Translations under genes and position numbers: made by a program | From: Rhytidiadelphus loreus | Lineage: Eukaryota > Streptophyta > Bryopsida > Hypnales > Hylocomiaceae | Reading direction: 5' to 3' | DNA: 64,000 nt | NCBI GenBank assembly: GCA_947034895.1 | Contig: OX344763.1 | Coordinates: 3,722,501 to 3,786,500, forward strand | The notes under the pieces: generated by a model | Database searches by the model: none | What the model was told of the DNA's origin: nothing | What the model saw: the letters and a program-made list of their open reading frames with translations, nothing else | Part shown: positions 1-12,209 of the stretch, in pieces | Layout: each line of letters begins with the position of its first letter | Position numbering within the stretch: position 1 is the stretch's first letter

Positions 1-641
1 ATTACAAAACATGAGAAAAGATATATCTCAATAAAAAAACTCCAATCTTTCTTGAGAAGCTCTACAAAATACGAATATCCTAAGTACGACTAATTTAAAA
101 ATATATATTTAAATTCAAGGTTTATCTGAACTTTCATGGAGAAGGATATAGTTGTCCTGAACAGATTGCATCTCAAAAGAACCACTTAAATTAGATTGAA
201 AAAGTCCTTAAGGGTACACTGATAGGCCATTAGATCAATCTTAAAATAATGCTAAGTTAATTTCAAGTTAACGCTGGTTTCCAATCCCTCAACAGTTGCA
301 AATGCGATTAGAAGGTTATTGTCAATGACACTAACATCACACTAACATTAAGATAACACCCATTTCTATATACTAACATTAATTTAGCATTAACTCAATG
401 TGAGGACTATACACATCTAATGAATCTTAATAAAAATTAAGAACTCGATCAACCTAATTGAGGTCCTCTATAATGCGGCCCCAAAAAATTCCACGAAGCA
501 CCTACGATCTATACCCTAAATTCGACAAACAATATGCATAATTGTCGATTGGCCCTCCAGACTGCGAGCTCGTGAAAGTGAACCCTAAACTCTAGTAAGT
601 TGGAAATTTCACATAAATTAGGGTTTTCCGTCAACCATTAC

Positions 642-1075
642 CCAGAGTCTTCACCAACGCGAATTCGTGCGCGCCCAGAGGCGTCCTCAACAACATCATA
701 CGGCAAATGCTGAGACTTCACAAGCTCCTTGACTGCCCCATATGACTTCCCCACCATATCCCGCAAGCTCGCAAACACGCGCTCTGGATACCGAGCTAAA
801 ATTCCGGAGGCTTCTTCCGACACGAGCCGGTCGCCTTTCGAGAATGCCACGAGCGCCGGGGACTTGCGCTTAGACATCTCATTGGGCGCGATCGAAATCG
901 GAGGCTGCCCGGGCTTCAGATTCACCACCGCCACTTTCAACCACTCCGATCCGAGGTCGATACTCATCACTGGTGCCGCCAAAACACTCCAATTACATAG
1001 AGTCAAAAAAACACAAAAGAACACCAGCGGCTTACACGAAAGTGCCGCCATTTCCACAAGCCCTCGACACGCCAA
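642..1075 (-). CDS. HSP70-17: HSP70-17 / HYOU1-like ER chaperone, first exon (partial gene)
   Basis: Seen: about 144 residues starting with a Met-rich N-terminus (a second Met at residue 9 could be the true start), a hydrophobic signal-peptide-like stretch at about residues 15-34, then the HSP70 nucleotide-binding start IDLGSEW at about 39-45 and a conserved NEMSKRKSPA segment at about 65-74. Reading stays open to a plausible splice donor, CTGG followed by GTAATGG. Known: this opening after a signal peptide is typical of the Hsp110/Grp170-like ER HSP70 (HSP70-17 in Arabidopsis, HYOU1 in animals), an ATP-dependent lumenal chaperone and nucleotide exchange factor. Inference: the remaining exons lie off the left edge; I saw no convincing second exon in the first 600 bases, which would be intron. 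Fairly sure of family; the exact exon end is a prediction. Confidence 0.85.
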
Positions 1076-1291
1076 TTCAAATCACTCAAATTCCCTCGAA
1101 AACCACTCAAAATCCTCCCTCAAAACCACTCAAAATCCTCAAGAAAACTCTCCTTGAAATTGTGAAACCAGAATGGTTGCAAGATCCGCGAACTCTAAGC
1201 TGAATTGCGTCGGTTTCTGTGCAATGCGGTCACGATCGAGCGCGAGAGGCTCCCGATCGGAGCTTGAAGGATTGTAGAGCTCGGAGGTTTG

Positions 1292-1300
1292 AAACCCTAA
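1292..1300 (+). promoter_or_regulatory. telo-box AAACCCTAA upstream of the HSP70-17-like gene
   Basis: AAACCCTAA lies about 220 bases upstream of the chaperone start codon (the gene is on the minus strand). Telo-boxes are known in promoters and 5' leaders of plant translation and housekeeping genes. Function here is inference. Confidence 0.4.
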
Positions 1301-1422
1301 TTTCTGGAGGGTTCTGCGGACGTGCTGACAGTTGAATGGAGTCGACGCCTCACGTCCAATCAGGAGAGGTTCGGGTTCTTGTTAGCCAATGAGGTGCGAG
1401 AATGGGTCCAGCATGGCAAGAG

Positions 1423-1430
1423 TGACGTGG
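1423..1430 (+). promoter_or_regulatory. UPRE-like TGACGTGG with CCAAT boxes nearby
   Basis: TGACGTGG lies about 350 bases upstream of the ER-chaperone start codon; CCAAT motifs lie at about 1355 and 1385. TGACGTG-type elements are bound by bZIP factors in the plant unfolded-protein response, and ER chaperone genes are typical targets. The match is short, so the role is inferred from position and from the gene it precedes. Confidence 0.4.
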
Positions 1431-1450
1431 CAAATAGGGGGCGCCTTGTT

Positions 1451-4005
1451 TGACTCGATTGTAATTGGAAGTTGACTTCAGTGGTTCAGTTGCCTGTGTT
1501 CATTTGAGCCAGTTTTTTCTCTGCAAACTTTTGAATATTATTGTGTACGCGTTTATATCAATGATATTATTTTTATAGTTTAAGATAAACTAAATGAAAG
1601 GTATTGAATTGGTTGAAATATCCCTTGAAATGGATGTGAAGTTTTCGGAAGAATTTTGTCCAAATTTAGCATTTCTAAAAGTAAATTTTGCTCCATGGCA
1701 ATCAGGCTTTTTTGTTTACTAGCTTCTTGAGGAAGTGTTGAGATGGCAATTACATGAAATTTGGTGAAGCACTACATTTGTATTTCCATTCAATCATCTC
1801 TAGGACCAAAAAACACTTTTCAATTAAATCCATGCACTTTTTCATCTAGAATTGGTGACTTCATCTTCATTTAAAATAGAAATGGAAAGTTTTTGCCGAA
1901 GAAGATTATTTATATTTGGCAAAATGTAGAAGTTTATTTTGAAATGGTGTAATTTGGCCCCATGGTGCCAATAAAAAAGGGTTGGTGCCAATATATCACT
2001 ATACTAAAAAATCTATTTACTGTCACCTACACTATTTGATTTTTAAATGCTATGAATTTTTAATCTTATTGAGTACTCTTACCAACTATATTTATAGAGA
2101 TCTTCCACTTTGAATAGTATTGATATCTATGATCTTGGTAAAAATAAAGAGGTATAGCCTTGAGTAAGTAGTTAGTGTGGGTGACACTAAATACATTTTT
2201 TAGTGAGGTACATTTGTAGAAAGTGATGTTTAGAATTTCTCCTAAGCTTTCTTCCTTGAAATATTCTTGATGATTAGTCCTTTGTATAAGACTTATCTAC
2301 CAAAAGTGTTTTTCTTAGTGTATTTTGTAAATCCCCCTTTTTAGTCTTGCTTTAGGAAGGGGTATATTTTAATCTTATATTCATTGAAAGTGTCATTTTT
2401 GAATTGAAGGGCAATTCACAAAATTAAGATTATTAAAGAATTATCAATAATTTCTCTAATGTTATTGAGAATCAAATTGCTTCAAAAAGTTCCTTCCTAA
2501 AGTAAGATTGAAATATTTATCTTTTTTTAAAAGTATTTTTCTGAATCCAAAAGTTTGATTCATTAGTTAACTTTTTCATCATTTTAATTTCATTAATCAA
2601 AATAGGATGATTCAAAGCTTTCATATTTGTATATTCCAATCGAATCTATTAGTTTTTAAGAGATTAATAATAATAATTTAATTTTTATAATATTGTCCCT
2701 AGTTTTGGCTTAAAATGTTGAAATGAATAAATGCTGAAATTTTGAAGCTTTATTTAAAGAAAAGCTATACTAGAAAAAAAGAATCTAGTGAATTATTTAT
2801 ATTTATCAAACTTTATTGTCTTAGAAAAATAACTAATCGATAGAAAAGTGCAACAAAATAGTATAGAATGGGTACATTAATTATGAAAATGACATGAAAC
2901 TAAGCTTTATACATGATGTATGATGATTTGGAAGACTAAAAGCCTACTTTGGGCTTTTAGAGGATATAACCAAGCTCTCATGGCTTTATGTTTTTGAAGT
3001 TTTGAGGCACTACTAACACCACAACATATTGGCAATTTGAAAATTAATTTTCCAAAAATTAAATTATTTTTATTTTTATTTCCTTGTAATTGAACCACGG
3101 CTGGAATTTAAATATTTTCTTATTAAGGCATTAGTTTTTCTATAACATTTGAAAGATTTCATCTAATTTTTTGGAGGATTTGCACATCTCCAAACATTTG
3201 TCATTAAAATTTCCTTCAAGGATACATGAAAAAACATCTAATCTACTTTTATTTATATTTTTGAGATTTTTCTGGAATTAGTTTTTAATTTTGAAGCTAA
3301 AATCACATGAAGCTCTATAAACGGCCCCATCTTAACATATTTGCCTTCGATGCATTGAAGAAATCAATGCAATATCAATGATACTAAGACATGAGTGTAG
3401 AGACCTGAGCTTATAAGCCTTGAACCTAATTGTAGATATATACATACAACCATTTGAAGGTGTTTATAACATATAGATTGCACCTATAAAATAGGTACAA
3501 GCTATAACATAGAAAGACTCTATAACATAAATACCTATAACAAAGACTCCTATAACCATAGAAGGTGTTTATAATATAAACTCTTAGGCTCATGACCTCG
3601 TAGATTCTATACTCACATGCTAGTACTCCCCAATGCAATATGTACCTATGTGTTGGAGAATGCCTTTAGAGTCTAAACTCTTTTAGCATCTTCTACCTTA
3701 TGTGGATATAGAACTCTTCTAAATGTTAAAGAGACCCATATCATTCTTGAACTTTAAGACAAAGACTCCTTGGCTTCCTATTAATAAAGGCTATTTTCAC
3801 CATAGATAAAATCTTGAATGTATGAATTGTAGGCTATTGTACAACACATGATTAGTTTTAGATTGATGAGGTAGAGGGCTTTGCATCAACAAAAGCTACC
3901 TTGAAAAAAAGTTTGAGTATCTATTGTACTTGAAAAGCAAATCAATGCTATTAGAATAGAGTCTGTTACACGTAGTTGCTTGTTCTTTTTATTTCAGTGA
4001 CACTA
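1451..4005. other. AT-rich intergenic stretch
   Basis: No gene is supported. It holds a foldback element (listed separately) and low-complexity direct repeats of CTATAAC-type motifs at about 3460-3580. Short open frames here are AT-rich chance frames. Confidence 0.6.
2003..2204. mobile_element. foldback MITE of about 200 bp
   Basis: The first about 32 bases (ACTAAAAAAT...CACCTACACTA) match, with a few mismatches, the reverse complement of the last about 33 bases (TAGTGTGGGTGACAC...). The outer end reads CACTAAAAAAT on the right copy, so this may be a tiny CACTA-type derivative. No clear target duplication and no coding capacity. Confidence 0.55.
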
Positions 4006-4293
4006 TAAGGTAGTCTATTCTAAAAGCAAACATGCTCTAAAAGCAAACATATCACAAAGATACATTTTGCTTTCTTCAATGTATCAAAAGTGTACATTTC
4101 AAGAGGTGGTTGCTTTTAGTGAATTTTGCATTTCAACTTCAAAAATTCGTAACTAATTCCACAAACTAAGGTCCATAAAATGTGAAATGACTTGGGTTGG
4201 ATGCCAATTCCATTTTTCCTCTTATCAAAATTTACTGAAAATTGTTCCAAATGCAATCAACTCTTAAAATGGTCGCTTTAAGAGACTACCTTA
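4006..4293. mobile_element. MITE family A, copy 1
   Basis: Ends are inverted: TAAGGTAGTCT on the left, AGACTACCTTA on the right. If the element proper is AGGTAGTCT...AGACTACCT, it is flanked by TA on both sides, as for Tc1/mariner-type insertions. The interior shares blocks with the copies at about 7.5 and 9.5 kb, notably a GGATGCCAATTCCATTTTTC-type block, a TACATTTCAAGAGGTGG-type block and CTAAAAGC repeats. Confidence 0.65.
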
Positions 4294-4407
4294 GAAGGAA
4301 CCTACTCTCTACGGTACCGTATTCAAGAAAGTTATACCTTAAATTATTGGAAATATGTAGGACCGGTGTAGATTGTTCCGAATATGTTCTATCAGACTAC
4401 ATTCCTT

Positions 4408-4416
4408 AAACCCTAA
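4408..4416 (+). promoter_or_regulatory. telo-box AAACCCTAA upstream of mL53
   Basis: AAACCCTAA lies about 255 bases before the start codon, near the switch from AT-rich DNA to GC-richer leader. Telo-boxes are well known in plant ribosomal-protein promoters, which fits the downstream gene. A TTTCTTTCAG acceptor-like site at about 4611-4620 suggests a possible leader intron. Confidence 0.5.
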
Positions 4417-4671
4417 CCTGGAACGTGGACGCTCATGTGTTATCGTCGCGGGCACGACGTGATCCCAATCTGCTCTCGCGCATTGTCTCGTTAGCGTCAA
4501 TTGCAATTCTGGAATCTGCGATCGCACGCATACATTTAGCAGCTCTGAAATTTTTCATTGTTTTTGGAGGATTTTACCCGAGGTCGACAAGACCAATTGA
4601 TTGCGTTTTTCTTCTTTCAGATGTTGTAGATGTTTATTGTGACTAGGGTTTGTTGTACAGGGTGAGAGACA

Positions 4672-5061
4672 ATGTTGAAGCATTTATCGAAGGTGCGGGT
4701 GGAATTCAGCGCGTTCGACAAGCGTTCCGCGTCGGCGCTGGAGTTTCTCGCCCAATGCAATTCTCGTAAGTCGCGAAGCTCCAATCCCAACTGCGAGGTG
4801 GTCGTAAAGCGGAGGACCGACGGTGCGCCTCCCGTGGTAGCCGTGACTTTCACCAATGGCCGAGAGGAGGTGATGGACGGAATCTCCATGGCTGCGCAGG
4901 AGATTCGGAAGAAGATTTTGGAACAGGCGGAGCTCATGGAGACGGAGAAGATGTTCCGGGACGCGGGGTATGAGTGGCCCGTCATTATTCCCATGGAAGA
5001 GGTCGAGGCCAGTCGAAGGGAGACGGAGACGCAGACGAAGGCGGAGAGAAAGATGAGTTGA
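4672..5061 (+). CDS. MRPL53: mitochondrial large-subunit ribosomal protein mL53
   Basis: Seen: a 129-residue uninterrupted frame opening MLKHLSKVRVEF, with EFLAQCNSRKSR at about 25-36, the basic NPNCEVVVKRR block at about 38-48, and EKMFRDAGYEWPVIIP at about 100-115. Known: these features match plant mL53, a small thioredoxin-like-fold protein of the mitochondrial large ribosomal subunit, normally about 110-130 residues. There is no long cleavable presequence; the mature fold starts at the first residue, as in plant homologues. The last about 14 residues are charged (ETETQTKAERK) and probably lineage-specific. A single exon, with a clear GC rise over the flanking DNA and a telo-box upstream. 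Very sure of the family. Confidence 0.93.
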   Translation: MLKHLSKVRVEFSAFDKRSASALEFLAQCNSRKSRSSNPNCEVVVKRRTDGAPPVVAVTFTNGREEVMDGISMAAQEIRKKILEQAELMETEKMFRDAGYEWPVIIPMEEVEASRRETETQTKAERKMS

Positions 5062-5174
5062 CATCGCTGTTTTTGTCTTGCAACGTTTTGCTTGCCTCAA
5101 CAATGTCCTGGACTGAGCTCCAGGTTGCGGTTTAGGGATGTGGCAACTCTAAGAAGTTGTCAATGTATTTAAAA

Positions 5175-5367
5175 GGTTGCAAATTATTGGCAACTTCTTT
5201 TCTTGGAAGCTGCTTGCGTAGTAAGATTGACATGTCTCTTCATTAGCGTAGAGCAGTTTCGAGAACATTCAGATTTGCCCGTATCTAATGCAGTCGTGGA
5301 TCATATCTTCGATTTTGAGTGATTGACATATACTTTTATTAGAACAATGTGCGGCATTTCCCACTCT
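5175..5367. repeat. diverged duplication, copy 1 (3' of mL53)
   Basis: Pairs with about 5698-5871. Shared order: GGTTGCAA, then an AACTTTTTTCTTTGAAGCT-type block, ACATGTCTCTTCATT, GTAGAG, CTTGAGTGATTG, and TGTGGCATTTC. Non-coding in all frames; probably transcribed 3' sequence or an old local duplication. Confidence 0.6.
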
Positions 5368-5697
5368 TAAGATAGAGGATACTGTTTGCGTCGCTCGAGC
5401 ATTTCTACGTCTGAATAGAATTAGTTTTTGGGAGATTCTTAGAGCTGTGGCCAGATCGCTTTAAGTAAAAGTACCAAATCTGTTGAGATCAAACTTTTAT
5501 CAGTGTGTATGAAGATCTTATGCAATTTCAGCGTGGGAGGTTTTACACCCTAGAGGTGGTAGTAGAGGACAATTATTCCGAGACCAGTTGCCGTAGACTT
5601 TAACCAGGTCATGCTTGCACCACTTGCTAATGAATCCACCCAAGAGATGGCATCAGTTACCTAACAGTTTTTCTGTCTCCAGCCTTATGATGAAATA

Positions 5698-5871
5698 GGT
5701 TGCAATACTGTTATCAACTTTTTTCTTTGAAGCTACTTCTGTTGTTAGACTTACATGTCTCTTCATTTCAGTGTAGAGGTGACTCATATCTAAAGCAGTT
5801 GTTTAATGAATCTCCTTGATCTTGAGTGATTGGCACATTGTCATTAGAATAAAGTGTGGCATTTCTTTCTC
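5698..5871. repeat. diverged duplication, copy 2
   Basis: Partner of the block at about 5175-5367, with the same landmarks in the same order. A further dispersed relic sharing CTGTTCAAATGTC(A/G)CATTTGC occurs at about 6030 and again at about 10217. Confidence 0.6.
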
Positions 5872-7453
5872 AGTGTTTTGGTAACCCAAGAGGACTGAAC
5901 ATCTGCAGATGTCATCAGTCTGAACACTGACTTGTGTGAGCTAGGCTGGTGCCTTGTACTTTGAATAGGATTCTAAGCTTCGGTACTTGGTTGCTGGTGT
6001 GTCCCAGACATCACCAAGACTTCACTTGTTCTGTTCAAATGTCACATTTGCGGTTGTAGTGACCCAATTTGTCATCCTCAGAACATAATTTACCACGTCA
6101 TGCTTTTGTTAGTGAAGCTATAACAAAAATTGATCATGAGTTCAATGGCCTACAACTGACGCGGTGGAGCACAGGCCACCCAAGCAGCGTTGATTTGTGA
6201 GTTATATGCCAGTCTTATGTTTGTGCGAAGTAACATTATGTGGAATATAGCACCCTAATAAGGCTATCATCAGAATTGTGTCCCCATAGGTTTGCATCTT
6301 TGATGAATGATTCATATGTTGATACACACCACAATTTAGCATGTATCATTACACCCGGAGACTCAATACATACAGAGGAAGCAAATGCTTAGCAAATACA
6401 GTTGGGATACAGTTGCATTTAAGGAAAGTGGGTAGCTGAACAAGTCATGCACATCAGGCGCTGAGCAATAGCCTCTGTAGGAAACAGTGAATGTAGGTCA
6501 ATTGGCAACCAGTTAGGTAGTCAGGACTTGCATGTGTAGTTGGCAGGAAAAGTTAGTTGCATTTGTGGAAGCTCTTTCTGTGTAGATAATCCTTGTTGTT
6601 TTGTCACCTGACTCTACTGCCGTTCTTGCAGTTGCATCTCTTCCTTGGTAAGCGAGCATGAAAGCCAGCGGTTCCCTTTTTCTCTCACTGACGGCTAACT
6701 TAGATATGAAAGGGTCTTCTTATGAACTGTCTGAGCCCTGTGTGCCTAAGCTTAGTTGAAAAGTGGCAGAATTAGTTGATAAAATATAAATTTAAGGCCT
6801 CTTATGTCATATCCAGAAGAAGAAGAAGAAAATAACTCCTGAGTGGCATGAATAACGAGTCTGTTGGGGTACACTAAGACCTCTTCAAGAAGAGTGATTC
6901 TTGGGAGCAACTCACTGTGCAATTTCCCAAATCACATTTCCAAATCCAACAGAAGGTGTACAAGTGTGAGGAGGGTATAGAAAATTAGAGTTCAAGATTC
7001 CCGAATGATGAGTCTTGTAGTGTGGCAATTTGATCAACCCTGAATATCACCGACAACTCTTTAATTATTAGATTGAGCAAGTGAACACCCGAATCTCTAA
7101 CTTTAAAACACTGATTGATTGAAAGTTCAACATTATTTATTGATGTTCCAACTTGTTGCAATGAATTTTTGAAGAATTTATCACTGAATAACATTTAACT
7201 TCACGTTTTTGAACCACATTTCAAATTAAAAATCTTGCAAAGTGAAATCCAAAGAACCCACACTCACTTCCTAATCCTCAAAATTGAAAATGTAGTGTTT
7301 GATTGGAATTTTAGCTTGCTGTAAATAATTTAGATGCTGGGGTAAACCCAAAACTCCACTAATATCATCTCACATATTAATTCAACTTTATGATAATTCT
7401 ATATTAAAGAGACCTAACTCAAATTCTACAAATTCTGCCACATGTCTTTAAGA
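5872..7453. other. intergenic, no gene seen
   Basis: Moderate GC, no sustained coding frame. It contains the fragment shared with about 10.2 kb. It may be old exonic debris, but nothing can be named. Confidence 0.5.
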
Positions 7454-7773
7454 TAGGAGGTCCATAAAATGCCCATTTAAGAGCTGGAAATTAATTTGGA
7501 GAGGTTATAATTGTTGAAATTTTTTTTTTCCTTGAAAGAAAAATGGAATCGGCATCTAACCCAAGTCGTTTCATATTTTTTTGGAACTTTATGGAATTAG
7601 TTATGAATTTCTGAAGTTGAAACATAGTGGTCACTAAAAGTGTCCACCTTCTGAAATGTACACCATTTGTACATTGGCAAATAGAAACAATGGCAATAGA
7701 AAATGTACAAATAGTGTATATTTCAAGAGGTGGATGCTATTAGAGCCCAAGGACTTTATGGACTTCTACCTTA
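7454..7773. mobile_element. MITE family A, copy 2
   Basis: Left end TAGGAGGTCCATAAA, right end TTTATGGACTTCTACCTTA: imperfect inverted ends. The interior matches copies 1 and 3 (AAAAATGGAATCGGCATCTAACCC-type block, GTACATTGGC, TTTCAAGAGGTGG). A poly-T run sits inside. Non-coding. Confidence 0.65.
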
Positions 7774-9503
7774 CATAGTGGCAAGTGCTACCCTTAGTAT
7801 CCTCACAATTGAAACCTATCATAAATTTATGACCATCAAAATTTAGAATAAATATTTTTTTGATAAAGTCAAAGACTTCATCATAAATTCTAAACTCTAG
7901 GACTACAATCACGTGTTTCCTTATTTGTATTGCTTAAAACAACCTAGGTGAAGAAATTGTGTGTTGTATGATAAGGTAAGCCATTTTATTTGTGCTACAA
8001 TCCAACTATGGCATATTTTATAGTAATTTGAACTTATATGTATTCTCAATTTCTACTAATTTTTTATTTATAGAATGTTTTTCATTGCAATATGCACCTA
8101 CAATTAAATTCTTAAGTTTTTTTTTAGCAAAGTTTATATTTGATATGAGTTTTCTTTACTTTTTCATCAAAGATTCAAAGTAATTTCAAATTATCACAAA
8201 AAAATCTGAAAATATTGACTTGTAGAAAACACATAATTTCATCTTTGAAAAGTAAGCATTAAAAGTTTCAATCATATATAGTTGTAAAATGGGAGTTTCT
8301 AGAGTGAATGGTTTTGATGTCTAAATCAATGGTTTTAGGGTTGGTATTTCAAAGTTTATCTTGAAACAAAGTGCCTATAATGGTGATCATCATCTTTGCA
8401 ATTATCCATTGAGTGGACAAATAAGGTAGATTAGCCTATTAGTGTCAATCACCCAAGCAATTGGGTGCTATTGTCAAAGAATGATATCAAATTCATATCT
8501 ATTTATGGATGGCAATAGGCTATTTAAAGATGGAGTTCATAAAATATTAGTTTAGGTGGGTTTAGTTGTGAGCAAATTCTTGTCAAAACAAGTTGCAACT
8601 TCAAGCAATAAAAGAGGTGCTTTTAGAATATTAAACTTATGCTTTCAAAACACTCATAAAATGAGATTAGGGTGGCAAGTCACTAGTCTTGAACTTGTTT
8701 GAGATGGTTATGACCCCCATCTACTAACAATTTTATATTTTTGCACTAAATGTGTTTGAAAATGCATATCAATTTCAATTCTTATTAGATTAATCCCCAG
8801 AGGACAATTGTTTGTTGAACGGACAATTGAAAATCTAAGTAATAGTCCCTATGAAGTCAATTTTGGTTGGATGTTCACATAATTTTGACACAAGGTGTAA
8901 ACATGTACCCCTTTGGTGGAATTTTTTTTTTTTTTTCCAATTGATCAAAAGTCCGGATCAAAAGTTATGCTTCCCTAAACATTTTTGACAACTCGGACAA
9001 CTTCGAGCAACTTTTGAAAAACTCCTCTTTTACTTATGAAATTTGGTAGGTATGTAATTTACATGATACAAGATGCAAATGTCCAAAAAAATAACCATGT
9101 GTACTATAAAAAACTCACTCTAGGAGGAGTTAAAGGTTGTTGGTTGTATTGGACAAGGTAAAAAAAACCCTTTTTCATCTAACTTCAAATGTTATAATCT
9201 TTCAATCCGTGTAGTCAAAGTTTTTGAAATTTTTTCCACACATTTTCATAGTAGTCTAGTAAAAATTTGTGTGGTTGAATTTTGAAAAAAACACTTCCTT
9301 TTTCATTTTTTTCTCATTGCCCTAAAAAGTGGTAGTTTTTCACAATTTTGCCCGAAATATGCCTTTGGGCTTTGGAGGTTAATATGATTCCACTTGTAAT
9401 TGAGTCCACTCAACTAATTCTTTCTCCAAAACATACATGCAACAATAAGCACATTGCGCAAGATACCTAAATTGCAAATAAGTTGTAATAGGCTAGTTGA
9501 CTT
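7774..9503. other. AT-rich intergenic stretch
   Basis: No gene recognised. Homopolymer A/T runs and short AT-rich frames only. A TAAGGTAGATTAGCC sequence at about 8420 resembles a family A MITE end without an identified partner. Confidence 0.5.
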
Positions 9504-9791
9504 TAAGGTAGTTTACTCTTAAAGCAACCTTTTACTTGAATAAACTACTTGAATAAAATTTCAGTCAATTTTTGTAAGAAGAAAAATGGAATTGGCATCT
9601 AACCCATGTAGTTTCGTATTTTTTAGACCTTCATGGAATTAGTTACGTAATTTTGAAGTTGAAATGTAGCGGTCATGAAAAGCAACCACTTCTCAAAATG
9701 TACACTAGTAGTACATTGAAGAAAAAAAACCAGTACCTCTATATTAGTAGTCAGTTTTAGAGTAGGATCGCTTTTAGGGCACCCCACCTTA
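9504..9791. mobile_element. MITE family A, copy 3
   Basis: Left end TAAGGTAGTTTACTCTTAAAGC, right end GCTTTTAGGGCACCCCACCTTA. The inner AGGTAG...CACCT is flanked by TA on both sides, as in copy 1. Shares the AAAATGGAATTGGCATCTAA block with copy 2. Non-coding. Confidence 0.65.
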
Positions 9792-12209
9792 CGTGCATTG
9801 CAAATGCCGAAAGTCATTCATTGCACTTTTTTGTCCTTCGCACTGTAGAGCAAAGTTAAATACGCTAGTAGTCAGATTTGAAGCAGACAATGGACAAGTT
9901 TGTTTGGTAACATTTAACTTGGAGCTGGAGCACCAGTACAGTACTGTGACACCTCCCAAGTAAACTCATACACACTTGATAGCATTCCCTCTTAATAAGT
10001 CAACATTCACATTGCTTCAGTCATTAAAATTAACCTTGATTTTTCAAATTGTGTGTTACAATTAAAATATATTTTTTAATCAAATATGGATCATACTCAT
10101 CAGCCTCAAAAAAACATGGATTGAGACCAGAAAACTTTCAGCTGAATGTGAAAGCAGACTTGTGTGTGCTGCCTGGAAGACCCTCCTCTAGGAGTTGCAG
10201 TACTTGGGGGCTTTGTTTTTTGTCTGTTCAAATGTCGCATTTGCTCCCGTGCTGCCCAATTAGTTGCTCTCACAAATCAATAAGTTTTCTGTCAGCAAAG
10301 AAGTAGGACGTACCCTCCATGGCTAAGTCTGTTCATACATTCCATTTCTTCGCCAGCTTATGATGATTGATCCATGTTCATGAAACCAGCGTCTACTGTA
10401 AAAGGTACACACATACTTACCTGCATTATGGTTCCCTTTTTTTTTTGAATTGCGTCCCTTCCTTATCTACACTCTTCTAAGATTTTGTGGGCTGAAATGT
10501 TGGAGAGATGTAGATTATAGAGGACGATAATGGGTTTGGGTACCTTCAACTCGTAATCACCGTGGATGTGCCAGCTGATCCCCATCCTTGATTCATCCAT
10601 GTTCACTGCAAGATGATGGTGATTACATTAAAACAAAACTTGGCAAAAAAAAAGAACTGCACTCAAAATTGGGTGCATTTAAAAAAAAAAGATTTTTACC
10701 AAGTTTTGTTATAGTGTGATCATCATCAACTTGCTAAATTTCTATTTAACATGTATCAATGGCAATGGCCATGTCTGGACTCTTGAGGAATGTTGGAACT
10801 TGAGATTTTGCATAATTTCATGTCTGGACAGTGTTGTCATTTCTTACATTTTTTTTTCAATTTTTGTGGTTCTTCCTATGTTAAGGATTTCCAAACCCAT
10901 ATGGAAACAAGCAAAGGATTAAAACTTTTCTTGTTGTTTAGCTAGGCTGATATGTCAAAATAAAGTTTGGGTTAAATGGCATTAATTGATCAGCATTTCA
11001 ACATTCAAACCCTGTGTAGATTCACTAATCAAAAATTAGAAAAGAGATTTATCTTATGAAATCAGAAATACCAAAAAAAAACTTACCAATCAAGCCCTAG
11101 ACTGTACTTTAAATAGCGTAGTGGCTTTCAAATTTGCTTCCCCTCCACATAGACAAGTATTAGGAAGAGAACTGAAACCTTGAAAAAAACCCTACTCAGG
11201 TGAGAATTGGTTATATCCTTGGGAACCTTGTCATACATGATAATTTAGAAAAAAGTCCACAAAACTCTGATTACTTTGAATATGTCCCTTCACATTGCCC
11301 CCTTTTTTTTCTACCCAATTGATTGTTAATATCCAAAAGAAAGTATTCTTCTAATTGTGTTTATGATCTAATATTCTATAAGCTTCAATAAGCTACCAAG
11401 TAAGTGAAAAACTACAATCCGTTTAGAGGTATCCATTAAGTAGAGCAAATAGAGTTAGTACAAGGAGGATTCAAAGCCCTACACCAAACTCTACACTAAA
11501 CTCCTCACTGTACCTGCGATTGTTGAAAAATACCGCGTGAAACTCATTAACTACTTAACTGAGAAATCCATTGTTGCTAATAAAATAAAACAATCAATCA
11601 ATGGTGTCCACAAAACATTCCTTGAGCTGCAACTTGAAAGGCCCTCTCCTCTCTCTGTCCATTCAGAATGTCACGTCTACTCTTACGTACTCTGCTCTGC
11701 CCTTCCTCTGTCTAGCAGCCAGTGAGTGGGATTCGACCTCAGCTCGACAAAGCTGTAAGAGCAAAGAAATTGCGTTCCCAAAACAGTTGGATCATACTAA
11801 AGGAAGTAGGTAGCAGAGTAAATGAGGCCGAAACAGACTCTTCCCCAACATTTCTAATCACTGCCAAGAACCCATTTATTACCTGCAGTGGGGAACTTCT
11901 GATTCAGAGCTGCTGTTCTTCTTCTACTTCTCCTTCATCTTCACCCTCCTCTTCTCTCTCGTCCTGGAGCTTCCACTCACCAGCTTCGCATTACGAGCTC
12001 AGCTGTGAAGGCTGTCCACCACTTGGTGAGCTCATTGAGTGGTTTTCAATTTACATAAAAGATGTAATTCTTCATAGGATGGTGGTGAATTAATGCTTTC
12101 TTTGGTTGTAATAGCGAGCTCATCAATTCAAGTGCTGGTGCTTTTGATGCTTTTCTTTGTACATGATGTGAATTCATGGCGAGATAGTTTGGGTGCCCGT
12201 AGACAGACA
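9792..12209. other. intergenic, no supported gene
   Basis: Several 60-120 codon frames exist, including a Ser-rich one at about 11722-12093, but none shows a domain, splice logic or codon pattern I can defend. The 11.6-12.1 kb part is GC-richer and may belong to a transcribed non-coding region. Confidence 0.45.

Noticed and set aside
11722..12093. 123-codon Ser-rich frame
   Set aside because: Low-complexity Ser/Pro run, no domain, no splice support, overlapping frames of similar length; not enough to call a gene.
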